A DNA stretch of 64,000 nucleotides from Caulobacterales bacterium (GCA_020638525.1 JACKIL010000011.1:1-64000), one strand, 5' to 3'. Positions 49,716 to 59,095 are shown, numbered from the stretch's first letter. Numbers and translations are program-made. Notes: a model not told the origin generated them from the letters alone.

Positions 49716-50765
49716 ATGGGAAGCGCAGGTTCAGCAGGGCAAGGTGGTCTGGCGGGGCGAGAGAAGGTCGCCGCGCCGCTCATCGACCGCTTCGGGCGGC
49801 GGATCACCTATCTGCGCCTGTCGGTGACGGACCGCTGCGATCTGCGATGCTCCTATTGCATGGTCGAGAGCCCGAACTTCGAGCCGCGCGCGAGCCTCCT
49901 CACCCTCGAAGAACTTGAACAGGTGGCGCTCGCTTTCATCGAACGCGGCGTGACGAAGGTTAGGCTGACAGGCGGTGAGCCGCTGGTGCGCCGCAATCTG
50001 ATGCGCCTCGTTGAGGGGCTTTCGAAAAAGCTCGATGGCGGCGGCCTTGAAGAGCTGACGCTCACGACGAACGCGACGCAACTCGCCCAGCACGCCGCCG
50101 CGCTGAAATCCTTCGGCGTTCGCCGCATCAACGTTTCACTCGATACGCTCGATCCCGTTCGCTTCGCGCGGATTACGCGGCGCAATGCGCTTCCGATGGC
50201 GCTTGAAGGCATAGACGCCGCGCTCGGCGCCGGCCTCGACGTGAAGATCAATACCGTCGCGTTGAAAGATGGAAATCTCGATGAAATTCCAGCGCTCATG
50301 GAATGGGCGCATAGCAAGGGGATGGATCTGACTCTCATCGAAGTCATGCCGCTTGGCGACGTCGGCGAAGACCGGATCGATCAGTATGCGCCCTTGTCGG
50401 ACGTACGCAGCGCGCTTGAAGAGCGCTTCACGCTTGCGCCGGAAGACTTTCGGACGGGCGGTCCCGCCCGCTATGTGCGCGTCAAGGAAACCGGCGGGCG
50501 GCTGGGTTTCATCACGCCTTTGACGAACAATTTCTGCGAGGGCTGCAACCGAGTGCGGGTCACCTGCACGGGCCAGCTCTATATGTGCCTCGGCCAGGAG
50601 GACCAGTCGGACCTTCGCCGGGTGCTGAGGGAAGGGGGGCCGGAAGCCCTTGGCGCCGCCCTCGACGAGGCGATGACGCGCAAACCTAAAGGCCATGACT
50701 TTGCGATCGAGCGGCGCGGCCAGGCGCCGGCGGCCCCGCGATTCATGTCTGCGACCGGCGGTTAA
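49716..50765 (+). CDS. moaA: GTP 3',8-cyclase MoaA
   Basis: Radical SAM enzyme that starts molybdenum cofactor synthesis by rearranging GTP. 349 residues. N-terminal 4Fe-4S cysteines C41, C45 and C48 in DRCDLRCSYCMVE; SAM-binding VRLTGGEPLVRRNL; a second cluster with FCEGCNRVRVTCTGQLYMC; and the conserved C-terminal GG (SATGG). The ATG at 49716 is preceded by GGGTGGA; the first 20 or so residues (GSAGSAGQGG) look nonconserved, so a shorter form is possible. No other moa gene is next to it. An 8-base inverted repeat (49658-49679) lies upstream. Confidence 0.95.
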   Translation: MGSAGSAGQGGLAGREKVAAPLIDRFGRRITYLRLSVTDRCDLRCSYCMVESPNFEPRASLLTLEELEQVALAFIERGVTKVRLTGGEPLVRRNLMRLVEGLSKKLDGGGLEELTLTTNATQLAQHAAALKSFGVRRINVSLDTLDPVRFARITRRNALPMALEGIDAALGAGLDVKINTVALKDGNLDEIPALMEWAHSKGMDLTLIEVMPLGDVGEDRIDQYAPLSDVRSALEERFTLAPEDFRTGGPARYVRVKETGGRLGFITPLTNNFCEGCNRVRVTCTGQLYMCLGQEDQSDLRRVLREGGPEALGAALDEAMTRKPKGHDFAIERRGQAPAAPRFMSATGG

Positions 50766-50865
50766 CCCTTTATTTTTGCAGTCCCTTCGCCGCGCGAGGC
50801 CCTCGGTTCGTCCTGAAAGGCAGGCGGGCGATTTGTATGCAACGCAAAATTACGCTAAAAAGAAT

Positions 50866-50878
50866 GTGATGATATCAC
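50866..50878. promoter_or_regulatory. Inverted repeat GTGAT-N3-ATCAC upstream of the DUF2946/ZnuD-like genes
   Basis: Perfect 5-base arms, 40 bases upstream of the DUF2946 start. Zur boxes are AT-rich dyads, but this one does not match the known consensus closely. Listed because its position would suit metal control. Confidence 0.25.
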
Positions 50879-50917
50879 GCGGGGGCGGCGATCGCCGCGC
50901 CGCGAAAGGTCAAGACA

Positions 50918-51244
50918 GTGAGCATCGCGGCACTACGCATTGACGGTGAACGGGGCGGCGCGCTGAAGCGCGCTGCTGTCATCGCCGCCGCGCTCTATCT
51001 CGCCATCGTTCAAATTCTGTCGGCCGCGCACGCCGTTCCCGGCAAACCGGACTCGCCGCACCACGATACGTCGGCCTGCGTCCTCTGCGTCGCCGCCCAT
51101 GGATTTTCGCACGGCGTCACGCCGAGCGTTTTCGTTCCGTCCGCGCCAATCGAGGTTTTCACCCCGCTTGCGCCGGTGGAGCTTCTGTCTCTCGTTTCGG
51201 CGGTCATCTTCGCGCCGTCTTCGCGAGGCCCACCGAGCTTCTGA
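50918..51244 (+). CDS. DUF2946-type small membrane/exported protein
   Basis: 108 residues from a GTG at 50918. One hydrophobic segment (AAVIAAALYLAIVQILSAAHAV) then a histidine/cysteine cluster (HHDTSACVLCVAAHGFSHG), typical of DUF2946 proteins that lie beside metal-related receptors. The cluster could bind zinc or copper in the periplasm. It is followed 94 bases later by a ZnuD-like receptor, a pairing that suggests metal acquisition. Confidence 0.7.
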   Translation: MSIAALRIDGERGGALKRAAVIAAALYLAIVQILSAAHAVPGKPDSPHHDTSACVLCVAAHGFSHGVTPSVFVPSAPIEVFTPLAPVELLSLVSAVIFAPSSRGPPSF

Positions 51245-51338
51245 TCAGACACGGCTAGCCTTGTTGCGTTTGTGTCGCTGCGCGTTCGCGCCGGCGCCAG
51301 CGCGGCGTCAAACAATCTGATCAGAAACGGGAAAATTC

Positions 51339-53399
51339 ATGTCTTTCAAACAAGCTTGCTGTTGCAGCGTCGCGCTTGCGACGTTCGCCGGAATTTGGGC
51401 GCCGGCATCCGCACAAGATGTGCGCACGGATGAAATCATCGTCACCGCCTCGCCCATCGGCAGGACGACCGAAGAAACCATCGCTGGAAACTCCGTCATC
51501 GGCGGCGATGAACTTCAGGATCGTCTCGAAAGCTCTATCGGCGAAACGCTTCGCCGCGAGCCGGGCATTTCATCGACCTTCTTCGGGCCGGCGGCGAGCC
51601 GCCCGGTCATCCGCGGCCTTGGCGGGGACCGCATCAGCGTTCTCGACTCCGGCATCGGCTCGATCGACGCATCTGCTGCAAGCCCCGACCATGCGGTGGC
51701 CGTGGAGCCTGCGATGGCCGAGAAGATCGAAATCGTTCGCGGCGCAGGGACCCTGCTTTACGGGTCTTCGGCGGCGGGCGGCGTGATCAACGTCTTCAGC
51801 GGGCGCATCCCGCGCACTTTGCCGGAAGACGGCATTGACGGTTCGATCCGCATTGGCGGCTCGACCGTCGACAGCGCCATCGAAACCGCAGGCGGGTTCG
51901 ATGTGAAACTCACCGGCGATGAAACGAGCGGCCTCATCTTCCACGGCGAGGGCGCCTATCGGAAAACCGAGGATTACAAGATCCCCGGCTATCCGCGTTC
52001 GACCCGGCTTCGCATTGAAGAAGGACCGGATCCGGTCAACGACACTTACGGCGTTGAGCGCAATTCCGCGCTTGAATCGAAGTCCGGCAGCGCCGGTCTT
52101 TCCTATGTATTCGAAGACGGCTTCATCGGCGTTTCCGGAACGGAGCAGCACTCCTTCTATGGCATTCCGGCGAGCGACGAGGCGGAGCCTGACGGCACGG
52201 GACCGCATATCCAGCTCGAACAGAAGCGGGTCGATTTCAACGCCGAGATCAACCGCGACTTCCTTCTCTTCAAGACGGCGCGCATGCGTTTCGGTTATGC
52301 GGACTACACGCATACCGAGCTTGAGCCGAGCGGCGAGGAAGGAACCGTTTTCTCGAACGAGGGCTATGAGGGCCGCCTCGAACTTATCGACAAGCCGATT
52401 ACAGTCGGCGCCGGCGAGATCAATGGCGCGCTCGGCTTCCAGTTCCGCTCGCGCGATTTCGCGGCCATTGGCGAGGAGTCCTTCGTTCCTGCGGTGAAGA
52501 CGCACGAATATGGCGTCTTCGCGTTGAAGGAATACGCGCAAGGCGACTGGCGCTTCGAGCTCAGCGGCCGCTACGAGTCGACGACGCATGACGTCATCGA
52601 CACAGGCGACAAGCTGAATTTCGACGCCTATTCGGTCTCGGCGGGCATTGGCTATGAGCCGATGGACGGCGTCTTCTTCGGCGTGACGGGCCTTCGTTCC
52701 GAACGCGCGCCGCAATCGGAAGAGCTGTTCGCCAACGGTCCGCACCTTGCGACCGGCGCATACGAAACCGGCGACCCGACGCTTAGAAAAGAGACTGCGC
52801 GCGGCGTCGAGGCCACCATGCGCCTCGGCGGCGACAAGATCGCCTTCACGGTCAACGGCTTCTATACCTCGTACAAAGGCTTCATCTTCGAGAGCAATAC
52901 GGGAACCTTCTACGATCTCGATGGGGAAGACATTCCGATCTATCGCTTTTCGGCGACCGACGCGACGTTCAAAGGCTTTGAATCGAAACTCGAAGCCGAA
53001 CTATTCCATGTCGGCGCGTTCGACATTCATGGCGACGCCGCGATGGATTATGTGCGGGCGACGGCGGACGCCTCGCCCACGGGCGACCTTCCGCGTATTC
53101 CGCCGCTTTCGGGCATCTTCGGCCTCGATGCGAAGTCGGGCATTGCAGATCTGCGTGGCGAGATCGAATACGCCGCCAAGCAGGACAAGATCGGCGCGGA
53201 AGAGCTGCCGACCGACAGCTACACGCTCTACAACTTTTATGTGACGCTGCGTCCGTTCACTCAAGCCGGCGATCTCGCGATCCGTCTCGCCGCGCTCAAC
53301 GTGACGGATGAGGAAGCGCGCCTGCACACATCATTCCTGAAAGACCGCGCGCCGCTGCCGGGACGCAACTTCCGCGTTTCGCTGACGGGCTCGTTCTGA
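51339..53399 (+). CDS. znuD: TonB-dependent receptor, ZnuD-like (zinc uptake)
   Basis: 686 residues. Signal FKQACCCSVALATFAGIWAPASAQ, TonB box region TDEIIVTASP, then a plug that reads SIGETLRREPGISSTFFGPAASRPVIRGLGGDRISVL, closely resembling the ZnuD plug as I know it from Neisseria (vPGvSSsyFGPgASRPVIRG). IEIVRGAGTLLYGSSAAGGVINV follows, and the barrel ends in VSLTGSF. ZnuD imports zinc (and haem in some species) across the outer membrane and is repressed by Zur. The symbol is by similarity. A DUF2946 gene precedes it and two hairpins follow. Confidence 0.82.
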   Translation: MSFKQACCCSVALATFAGIWAPASAQDVRTDEIIVTASPIGRTTEETIAGNSVIGGDELQDRLESSIGETLRREPGISSTFFGPAASRPVIRGLGGDRISVLDSGIGSIDASAASPDHAVAVEPAMAEKIEIVRGAGTLLYGSSAAGGVINVFSGRIPRTLPEDGIDGSIRIGGSTVDSAIETAGGFDVKLTGDETSGLIFHGEGAYRKTEDYKIPGYPRSTRLRIEEGPDPVNDTYGVERNSALESKSGSAGLSYVFEDGFIGVSGTEQHSFYGIPASDEAEPDGTGPHIQLEQKRVDFNAEINRDFLLFKTARMRFGYADYTHTELEPSGEEGTVFSNEGYEGRLELIDKPITVGAGEINGALGFQFRSRDFAAIGEESFVPAVKTHEYGVFALKEYAQGDWRFELSGRYESTTHDVIDTGDKLNFDAYSVSAGIGYEPMDGVFFGVTGLRSERAPQSEELFANGPHLATGAYETGDPTLRKETARGVEATMRLGGDKIAFTVNGFYTSYKGFIFESNTGTFYDLDGEDIPIYRFSATDATFKGFESKLEAELFHVGAFDIHGDAAMDYVRATADASPTGDLPRIPPLSGIFGLDAKSGIADLRGEIEYAAKQDKIGAEELPTDSYTLYNFYVTLRPFTQAGDLAIRLAALNVTDEEARLHTSFLKDRAPLPGRNFRVSLTGSF

Positions 53400-53412
53400 T
53401 CCCTATACGGAA

Positions 53413-53437
53413 GAAGCGCCGCACTCAGCGGCGCTTC
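53413..53437 (+). terminator. Hairpin after the ZnuD-like gene
   Basis: 10-base perfect stem GAAGCGCCGC / GCGGCGCTTC with a 5-base loop, 13 bases after the stop; only a short T-containing tail follows. Confidence 0.55.
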
Positions 53438-53452
53438 GTCTTCCCAAAATAA

Positions 53453-53491
53453 AAACGGCCGGCGTTTTCAAAGCGCCGGCCGTTTCATTTT
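53453..53491. terminator. Second terminator between convergent znuD-like and cspA-like genes
   Basis: 12-base perfect stem AAACGGCCGGCG / CGCCGGCCGTTT with a 9-base loop, flanked by AAAAA on the left and a T-rich stretch on the right, so it can work in both directions. It also serves the cold-shock gene that ends 40 bases away on the other strand. Confidence 0.75.
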
Positions 53492-53530
53492 TAGGTTCGT
53501 TCGGGCGCCCGTGCGCCGGGCGCTTAAACG

Positions 53531-53734
53531 CTACTGAACCTTAAGGTTCGCAGCCGACGTTTTGCCGCGCTCGGTTGCAAGCTCGTAGCTCACGCGCTGG
53601 CCATCCTTCAGGCCTTGAAGGCCGGCCGCTTGAACGGCCGTGATGTGCACGAACACATCTTTTCCGCCTTCATCTGGCGTGATGAAGCCGTAGCCCTTCG
53701 TTGCGTTGAACCACTTCACCGTTCCGCTCGCCAT
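53531..53734 (-). CDS. Cold-shock protein (CspA family)
   Basis: 67 residues, a single OB-fold domain. RNA-binding motifs are complete: GTVKWFNATKGYGFITPD (RNP1 KGYGFI) and DVFVHITAVQ (RNP2 VFVHI). Binds single-stranded nucleic acid and acts as an RNA chaperone; many family members are not actually cold-induced. AGGAGA precedes the ATG on the minus strand. The leader of about 160 bases to the RTX gene upstream may be regulatory. Confidence 0.93.
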   Translation of the reverse strand: MASGTVKWFNATKGYGFITPDEGGKDVFVHITAVQAAGLQGLKDGQRVSYELATERGKTSAANLKVQ

Positions 53735-53898
53735 CGTTTAGTCTCCTCTCATGGCGTCATGCGGCGCAAGATGCGCCGCGGGGTAGGCAACCATGTCTTG
53801 GAGTCTTTAGACGAGGCCGTAGGCTTAGGTCTTGAAAGTCGGCCAAAACAAAGTCGCGCGGAAGAAAATAGACCGCGACGGCGTTTTCCCGTCAAGAT

Positions 53899-56800
53899 TT
53901 ATTGCCGGTCCAAAAACTGGTTCAAATCAAGACTGGAAGCGTCGATGCCGGAGAGCAACACAGCCCCGCCATACCCCAAATCGAGCTTCGCGCCCTCCGG
54001 CGCATTTTGAATTAAACTGTTGATATCGCCGCGTCCTTTCAGGATGTCGGCGCCAAGGCAGATGCGGTCTTCGCCCGGCGTGAAGTCGGTGATGACGTTC
54101 GTTCCGAAGGACTTTCCGTAGAAGGCGAAAATATCGCTTCCGGCGCCGCCTTCGAGGCGGTTGTCGCCGGGCCCGCCTACAATCCTGTCATCTCCGCCGC
54201 CTCCGGATAATATATCATTTCCATCGCCGCCGAAGAGATCGTCGGGGCCGTCGCCGCCGACGAGCGTATCGTCGCCGCCGAAACCGAACAAAATAACAGC
54301 CGACCCGCCGCCATTGATCGTATCGCTTCCGTTTCCGCCAGTGACGAGGCGGGGGCGAGAGGGGTTCGGTTTCGCGTCGACATCCGCGCGGGTGAGGGAC
54401 TGGCCGTTCCGCATCTTCAGCATCAGGAGGAATTGTGGGCTCGACTGGACGCCGCCCGTCTCCATTGGCGACCAGAACGCCGCGCCTTTGGATTCCCGAA
54501 CGAGAACGCCGAGCGCTTCGAGCGCTTCGAGCGATCCGGTGTCGGAGGCGATGGCCGTGAGCGATGCGTAGGCCGAGCCGATATAGCCCGCCGCCATGGT
54601 CGGGTAGCCGTCCATTTCGGAAAGGCGAGGCGCCGAAGGGCCGCCATAGGTGCGCTGTGCGACTTCCGCCCAGTTGTTGACCGCCGCGCCGCTCGCCTTG
54701 TCTTTCACTGAGAAGAGATAGGTCGTCGCGCGGCGCACGTCGAAGTCGGGCGACAGGAAGCGGCCTGCATGGAAATTCTCCATCCAGCCGAGGAGCGCGC
54801 GGGCGTTTTCATCGCCGCGCTCGGCTGCGAGCGAGAGCGAAATCGCGACATAGTCCTGCTGCCAGGGGCTGATATGCTCCGGTTCGCGATTGACGAGTTC
54901 TTCAATATAGCCCTCGATCTCGCCGGCCGATTTCATCACGCGCTTGTCGACATATTTCTCGCGCATGAGTTTGAGGTTCGTCGCTTCGACGCGTTCGAGA
55001 TAGCGCTTGGACGGGTCCTTGTCGGGGAGGATGTAGGCCGCATCCGAAATATCGCGCAGCGACCAGGCCGATGCGCGCGCCTGTTCGACGTCGATCGCCT
55101 TGACGCCGCCTTCGCGAAGCGCAGGCCAACGGCCGAAGACCGCGTAGGCCGCCTGCATGGCGAGTTCGTCGGCGTAGAAGCGGTCAGCCGTGACGAGATA
55201 GGGAACGAAGGTGAGGGCGGGCTTGTGCGCATGGTCCGGCTCCCAGCCGCCTTCGCTCGACTGGAAGACGTCCGGATGCGGACGGTCGGGCGCATATTGC
55301 TCTTCAAGCCCGCGCGGGTCTGACCAGAATTTTTTGCGCGTTTCGATGCTGACGGGTGCGCCGGTTTTCTCGTCGATAAAATGCCACGGAACGGCGCCAG
55401 CCGCTTCCGCATTGGCGAGCATCACGTCTTCAGCAGTCTCCGTCTGGGCGAGGAGGTAAAGCCCCGTCCATTGCGGATAGGGCCCGATATCGCCGCGCCC
55501 GCCCGTGGTCGGGAAATATTTGAGGATAAGCGCGGGCGAGAGCGGGGCGTCGTCGCGCACCGCGTTCGCAAGGTCGGCGATGGTCTTCGCCGAAGCGCCT
55601 TGCGAGCGGTCAAGCGGCAAGAGCGCGCCAGAGGCGATGAGAAGGTCGACATCGCGCACGACATGAAGGCGGGGCGCCGCGCCCGTCCAGAAAACACGCC
55701 GCCAGACCGACGAGCGGTGTTGTTCGATATTCGCCGCCTTGAACGCAGGCGATGCGTCCGCGCCGATCGCGACATCATAGGCGAGATCTCGCACGCCCGC
55801 CGAGAATGTCTTTTCGTCCGCGAAGGCGACGAAGGTGCGGATGTCGCCGTCGCGATAGATGCGGATGTCGAAGCGAAGCTGAAGGTGCGGCGCAGCGCTC
55901 GTCTCGACGCGCAATTCTTTGACGAGCGGGCCGTTGAGCCAGAAGTCTCCGCCTTTTGCGAGCGCAGCTTCCGCCAGCGTGCGCGCGTCGACTGCGAACG
56001 GGTTCGCGCTCCCGGCGCCTTTGGAGAAAGCGATGCGCACCGGGAAAGAATATCTGTCGGCGATGATCGCCGCTGCATCGAAATCGGGTTCGGCGGGGGC
56101 GGGGCCGGCGACGAGCGCGCCGTCGAGCGAACCGCCGGACTTGATCGCGGGCGCGGCGACCGTCACCGCTGCGTGGCGCACCGAGCCGTCATCATGGAGC
56201 GCTTTCACATCGATCTGCACGGGCGCGGCGTCTCCCCCGAACACCGCCATCACCGGCGCGCCGGGTTTCAGGCGGCCTTTCGGGAAGGCCTGCCCGAAGG
56301 TGACGTAATCGGCGGGGCTCGTTTCCTTCGTGTTGTTCTCAAGACGGAAGGCGGCGATCTCACCGGGTTTCGTTTGAATGTCGGGCGCCGAGATGAGCCC
56401 GGAGCGCTTGGCGGGGTCGAGACGCAGGCGCTCGATCGACAGCGGCCCTGCATTTGGCGGGGTTTCGATCTTGATTGACGGAGCGCTGGCGGCGGCAGGC
56501 GTTGCCGGCGCCGCAGCCGGTTGCTCAACATTCGCAGGAACAATTTCAACTGGCGCAGGCGCCTTTTCTTCTTCCGGCGGCGCTTCGCTCAGCGTTTCGT
56601 TGTCGCGCATCACCGGCGTCAGCTTCGTCGCATTGCGCAGCATTTTGCCACGCGGGTGCTTGTTGACGATTTTGTTGCCGGTGATTTCGAGGCTTTTCGC
56701 CTTGCCGCCACGCGACGTATCGTAATTGATGAGCGTTTCGTTGTCCGCGTCTTCCGACTTTACGAAGGTGTTGTCGGTGACAGTTACCTCGCCGCCTTTC

Positions 56801-57438
56801 GATGTGTCGACGCCGTAGCTCGACCGGCCCCCGGCGTCGTCGAAATGGTTTCCTTTGACGATCGTCGTCTCAGCGAGGCTCTTTACGTGATGGCCGATCT
56901 TCGTGCCGACGAAGCGGCTTCCGTAGACTTCGAGACGATTGCCGACCGAAACATAAACAGCGTGCGAATAGCCGTCGCCATGGCCGTTGTCGACGAACTC
57001 CGAATTCTCGATGAGGATGTTCCCGAAGTCGGAACCCGTCGAAAGAATGCCGTCTTCATTGTCGATGAAGCGGCAATTGACGACGGTGAGGTCCATCCCT
57101 TCGTGGCGAATACCAGCGCCGTTGAGGTCGCGCGAGCGCGCGCCTTCGAAGGTGATGTTCTCGACACGGAGCGAAACGTTCGGAAGCGGGTTCAGAATGC
57201 CCTTGATGACCGTGCGCGAGGAATAGAACACGACCTCGCCATCGCCGACGATATTCGAACTCTTTCGGATCTGAAGATCCGTGACGTCATAGCGGCCGGG
57301 CGGAATATGTGCGACTTCGCCCCGCTTGGTGTTGTGGATGATGCGCGAGATCGTTCCCGTGTCTTCCGCGAGCGAAGGGCCCGCAAGAAAGACGGCGAAA
57401 AGCGCGGCGATGAAAAGTCTGAATGTCCCCTGGGTCAT
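53899..57438 (-). CDS. Exported beta-helix / unknown / RTX calcium-binding protein
   Basis: About 1179 residues from the ATG at 57438; an ATG at 57450 adds four residues, and neither has a clear ribosome-binding site. Signal peptide TFRLFIAALFAVFLAGPSLAE. Residues about 35-290: right-handed parallel beta-helix with NGAGIRHEGMDLTVVNCRFIDNEDGI and GNRLEVYGSRFVGTKIGHHV, like polysaccharide lyases or C5-epimerases. A Pro/Ala-rich linker (300-345) leads to some 650 residues of a helical/mixed region of no family I know (YPQWTGLYLLAQTETAEDV, PTMAAGYIGSAYASLTAIAS). The C-terminus has RTX repeats of the GGxGxDxI kind (GGDDTLVGGDGPDDLFGGDG) and DFTPGEDRI. RTX proteins usually lack a Sec signal, so having both is odd. 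Probable role: extracellular polysaccharide modification. Confidence 0.8.
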   Translation of the reverse strand: MTQGTFRLFIAALFAVFLAGPSLAEDTGTISRIIHNTKRGEVAHIPPGRYDVTDLQIRKSSNIVGDGEVVFYSSRTVIKGILNPLPNVSLRVENITFEGARSRDLNGAGIRHEGMDLTVVNCRFIDNEDGILSTGSDFGNILIENSEFVDNGHGDGYSHAVYVSVGNRLEVYGSRFVGTKIGHHVKSLAETTIVKGNHFDDAGGRSSYGVDTSKGGEVTVTDNTFVKSEDADNETLINYDTSRGGKAKSLEITGNKIVNKHPRGKMLRNATKLTPVMRDNETLSEAPPEEEKAPAPVEIVPANVEQPAAAPATPAAASAPSIKIETPPNAGPLSIERLRLDPAKRSGLISAPDIQTKPGEIAAFRLENNTKETSPADYVTFGQAFPKGRLKPGAPVMAVFGGDAAPVQIDVKALHDDGSVRHAAVTVAAPAIKSGGSLDGALVAGPAPAEPDFDAAAIIADRYSFPVRIAFSKGAGSANPFAVDARTLAEAALAKGGDFWLNGPLVKELRVETSAAPHLQLRFDIRIYRDGDIRTFVAFADEKTFSAGVRDLAYDVAIGADASPAFKAANIEQHRSSVWRRVFWTGAAPRLHVVRDVDLLIASGALLPLDRSQGASAKTIADLANAVRDDAPLSPALILKYFPTTGGRGDIGPYPQWTGLYLLAQTETAEDVMLANAEAAGAVPWHFIDEKTGAPVSIETRKKFWSDPRGLEEQYAPDRPHPDVFQSSEGGWEPDHAHKPALTFVPYLVTADRFYADELAMQAAYAVFGRWPALREGGVKAIDVEQARASAWSLRDISDAAYILPDKDPSKRYLERVEATNLKLMREKYVDKRVMKSAGEIEGYIEELVNREPEHISPWQQDYVAISLSLAAERGDENARALLGWMENFHAGRFLSPDFDVRRATTYLFSVKDKASGAAVNNWAEVAQRTYGGPSAPRLSEMDGYPTMAAGYIGSAYASLTAIASDTGSLEALEALGVLVRESKGAAFWSPMETGGVQSSPQFLLMLKMRNGQSLTRADVDAKPNPSRPRLVTGGNGSDTINGGGSAVILFGFGGDDTLVGGDGPDDLFGGDGNDILSGGGGDDRIVGGPGDNRLEGGAGSDIFAFYGKSFGTNVITDFTPGEDRICLGADILKGRGDINSLIQNAPEGAKLDLGYGGAVLLSGIDASSLDLNQFLDRQ

Positions 57439-57534
57439 GGGCGCCAGCATAGCATAGCGGCGCGCGCGCGTCTTAGAGCGACGGCACGAAAAGTGGAAAC
57501 CGGTTTTCGGCCAGCCGGCGCGACAACTCACAAA

Positions 57535-58182
57535 TCAAAGCGTTGCGGCCTTTTTCAGGGCTTCCGTAAGCTGGCCGGGCGGCAGCGCGCCTGCAAAACC
57601 GGCCCGTTCATTAACGATAAAAGTCGGAACGCCGTTGACGCCGCCGCGGCGCAGCGCGTCAGCCTCACCGCGTACGGGGAACTCATCCTCGCGGGCGAGG
57701 AGGCGCTCGGCGACTTTCGCGCCGTCCATGCCAGCGCCGCCCGCGATCTCCGCAAGCGGTTCGACCTCGCCAATGTCGGCGCCCTTCTTCCAGTAAGCAT
57801 TGTAGATCGCCTTCGCGACGTCGACATGCTTGCCGTCATAATGCGCCCAGCGCAGCACGGAATGCGCGCGGAGCGTGTTCGGGATGCGCGTCGGCAATGC
57901 GGGGTCGAAATCGGCGCCCGCCGCCATCGCAGACTCGATCAACCGCGCGCGCATCATCTCGCGCTGCGCGGCGTCCGGAAATTTCTTCTCGTAATAAGCC
58001 TGCCGATCAACGCCTTCGAGCGGCGTGTCCGGATTAAGCTGGTAGGCGCGAAAGCGCGGAATGACTTCGAAGGTTTGACCCAGTTCTTCCTTCGCATAAA
58101 GGAAGGAGCTGAGGCCGACAAAGCACCACGGGCAAACGAAGTCCGCGACGATATCGACGACGATGCGTTGCTTTTCGCTCAT
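57535..58182 (-). CDS. DsbA-family FrnE-type oxidoreductase
   Basis: 215 residues without signal peptide, so cytoplasmic. Thioredoxin-like fold with the active site C-P-W-C in ADFVCPWCFVG, and the FrnE-type downstream pattern GVNGVPTFIVNE. Relatives are 2-hydroxychromene-carboxylate isomerase-like or protein disulfide oxidoreductases. The gene starts four bases inside the end of the enoyl-CoA hydratase gene on the same strand, so the two form a coupled pair. Confidence 0.88.
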   Translation of the reverse strand: MSEKQRIVVDIVADFVCPWCFVGLSSFLYAKEELGQTFEVIPRFRAYQLNPDTPLEGVDRQAYYEKKFPDAAQREMMRARLIESAMAAGADFDPALPTRIPNTLRAHSVLRWAHYDGKHVDVAKAIYNAYWKKGADIGEVEPLAEIAGGAGMDGAKVAERLLAREDEFPVRGEADALRRGGVNGVPTFIVNERAGFAGALPPGQLTEALKKAATL

Positions 58183-58934
58183 GATCCGAACGCCTTCAGC
58201 CTTTCCGCCGTGTCGGTGATTTCAGGAAAGTCGCGCCGCACCTCTTCGGCGAGCGCATCTTCGAGCGCGCGGTTTTCCTCGTGCACGCGGTAGAGCTTCT
58301 TGTAGGCGCTGACGGCGCCGCGGCTTGCCTTGGCGATGTCGCCTGCGCATTTGGCGGCGCCTTCATCGAGCGCCTCGCGGGACTCATAAGCTGCGTTTGC
58401 GAGCCCCCAGGCGAGCGCATCGGCGCCGGTGAATGTTTGTGCCGCGTAGGAGATTTGCCGCGCGCGGCGAACGCCGACCGCGCGCGCAAGGTTCTGGCTC
58501 ATGCCCCAGGTCGGGCGAAGGCCCCACTTCACATGCGTATCGCCGAATTTCGTGTCGGCGGTGGTGAGAATGAAGTCGCAGTGAAGCGCGAGCTCGAGCG
58601 CGCCCGTGAAACAGAAACCGTGAACCTTGGCGATCACCGGCAGGCGCGTGTTCCGCACGACCTTAGCCGCCGCATCCGCCGCCTCGTCGAAGGCGTTCGA
58701 AATGCGGCCTGCAACCGGCGTGACATTCTGGAGGACTTTAAGGTCGACGCCGGCCGAGAATGCGCGGCCAGCGCCCGAGAGCACGATGACAGCGGCCGAA
58801 GAGCTCTTGTCCGCCGTCTCGACCGCCTCGATCAGCTCGCGCAGCAGGTCGGGCGAGAACGCATTCAGCGCTTCCGGGCGGTTGAAGGTGATCGAGGCGA
58901 CGCCGTCGCGCTCGCTCGCCAGAATCTGACTCAT
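58179..58934 (-). CDS. Enoyl-CoA hydratase/isomerase (crotonase) family protein
   Basis: 251 residues. Crotonase features: VASITFNRPEALNAFSPDLL, VIVLSGAGRAFSAGVDLKVL (oxyanion-hole region), and KVHGFCFTGALELALHCDFILTTADTKFGDTHVKWGL with the catalytic-pocket glycines. Catalyses hydration or isomerisation of an acyl-CoA; the specific substrate is not readable. Overlaps the FrnE-type gene by four bases. Confidence 0.9.
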   Translation of the reverse strand: MSQILASERDGVASITFNRPEALNAFSPDLLRELIEAVETADKSSSAAVIVLSGAGRAFSAGVDLKVLQNVTPVAGRISNAFDEAADAAAKVVRNTRLPVIAKVHGFCFTGALELALHCDFILTTADTKFGDTHVKWGLRPTWGMSQNLARAVGVRRARQISYAAQTFTGADALAWGLANAAYESREALDEGAAKCAGDIAKASRGAVSAYKKLYRVHEENRALEDALAEEVRRDFPEITDTAERLKAFGS

Positions 58935-59032
58935 CGCGAGAAATCCTGAATTGCTGCGCGATCGATCTTCTGTCCGCCGCGGCGTGAAGACAAGGCCAGC
59001 GCACAGCCTCCCGATTGGGCGTCCAGATGCAG

Positions 59033-59065
59033 GAAGCGCCTTCCGGCGGGGCCGAAAGGCGCTTC
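59033..59065 (-). terminator. Hairpin after ctrA
   Basis: Arms GAAGCGCC / GGCGCTTC enclosing partly paired sequence, 30 bases past the ctrA stop. Without a T run in the direction of ctrA transcription, the case is modest. Confidence 0.4.
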
Positions 59066-59095
59066 AAGTTGTTACGCAAGCAGCAGGAATTAGGG

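Noticed and set aside
56521..58293. 590-codon plus-strand frame opposite the RTX protein and the FrnE-type gene
   Set aside because: It spans two well-supported genes of the other strand, has no domain and the Arg/Ala/Asp-rich composition of a shadow frame.
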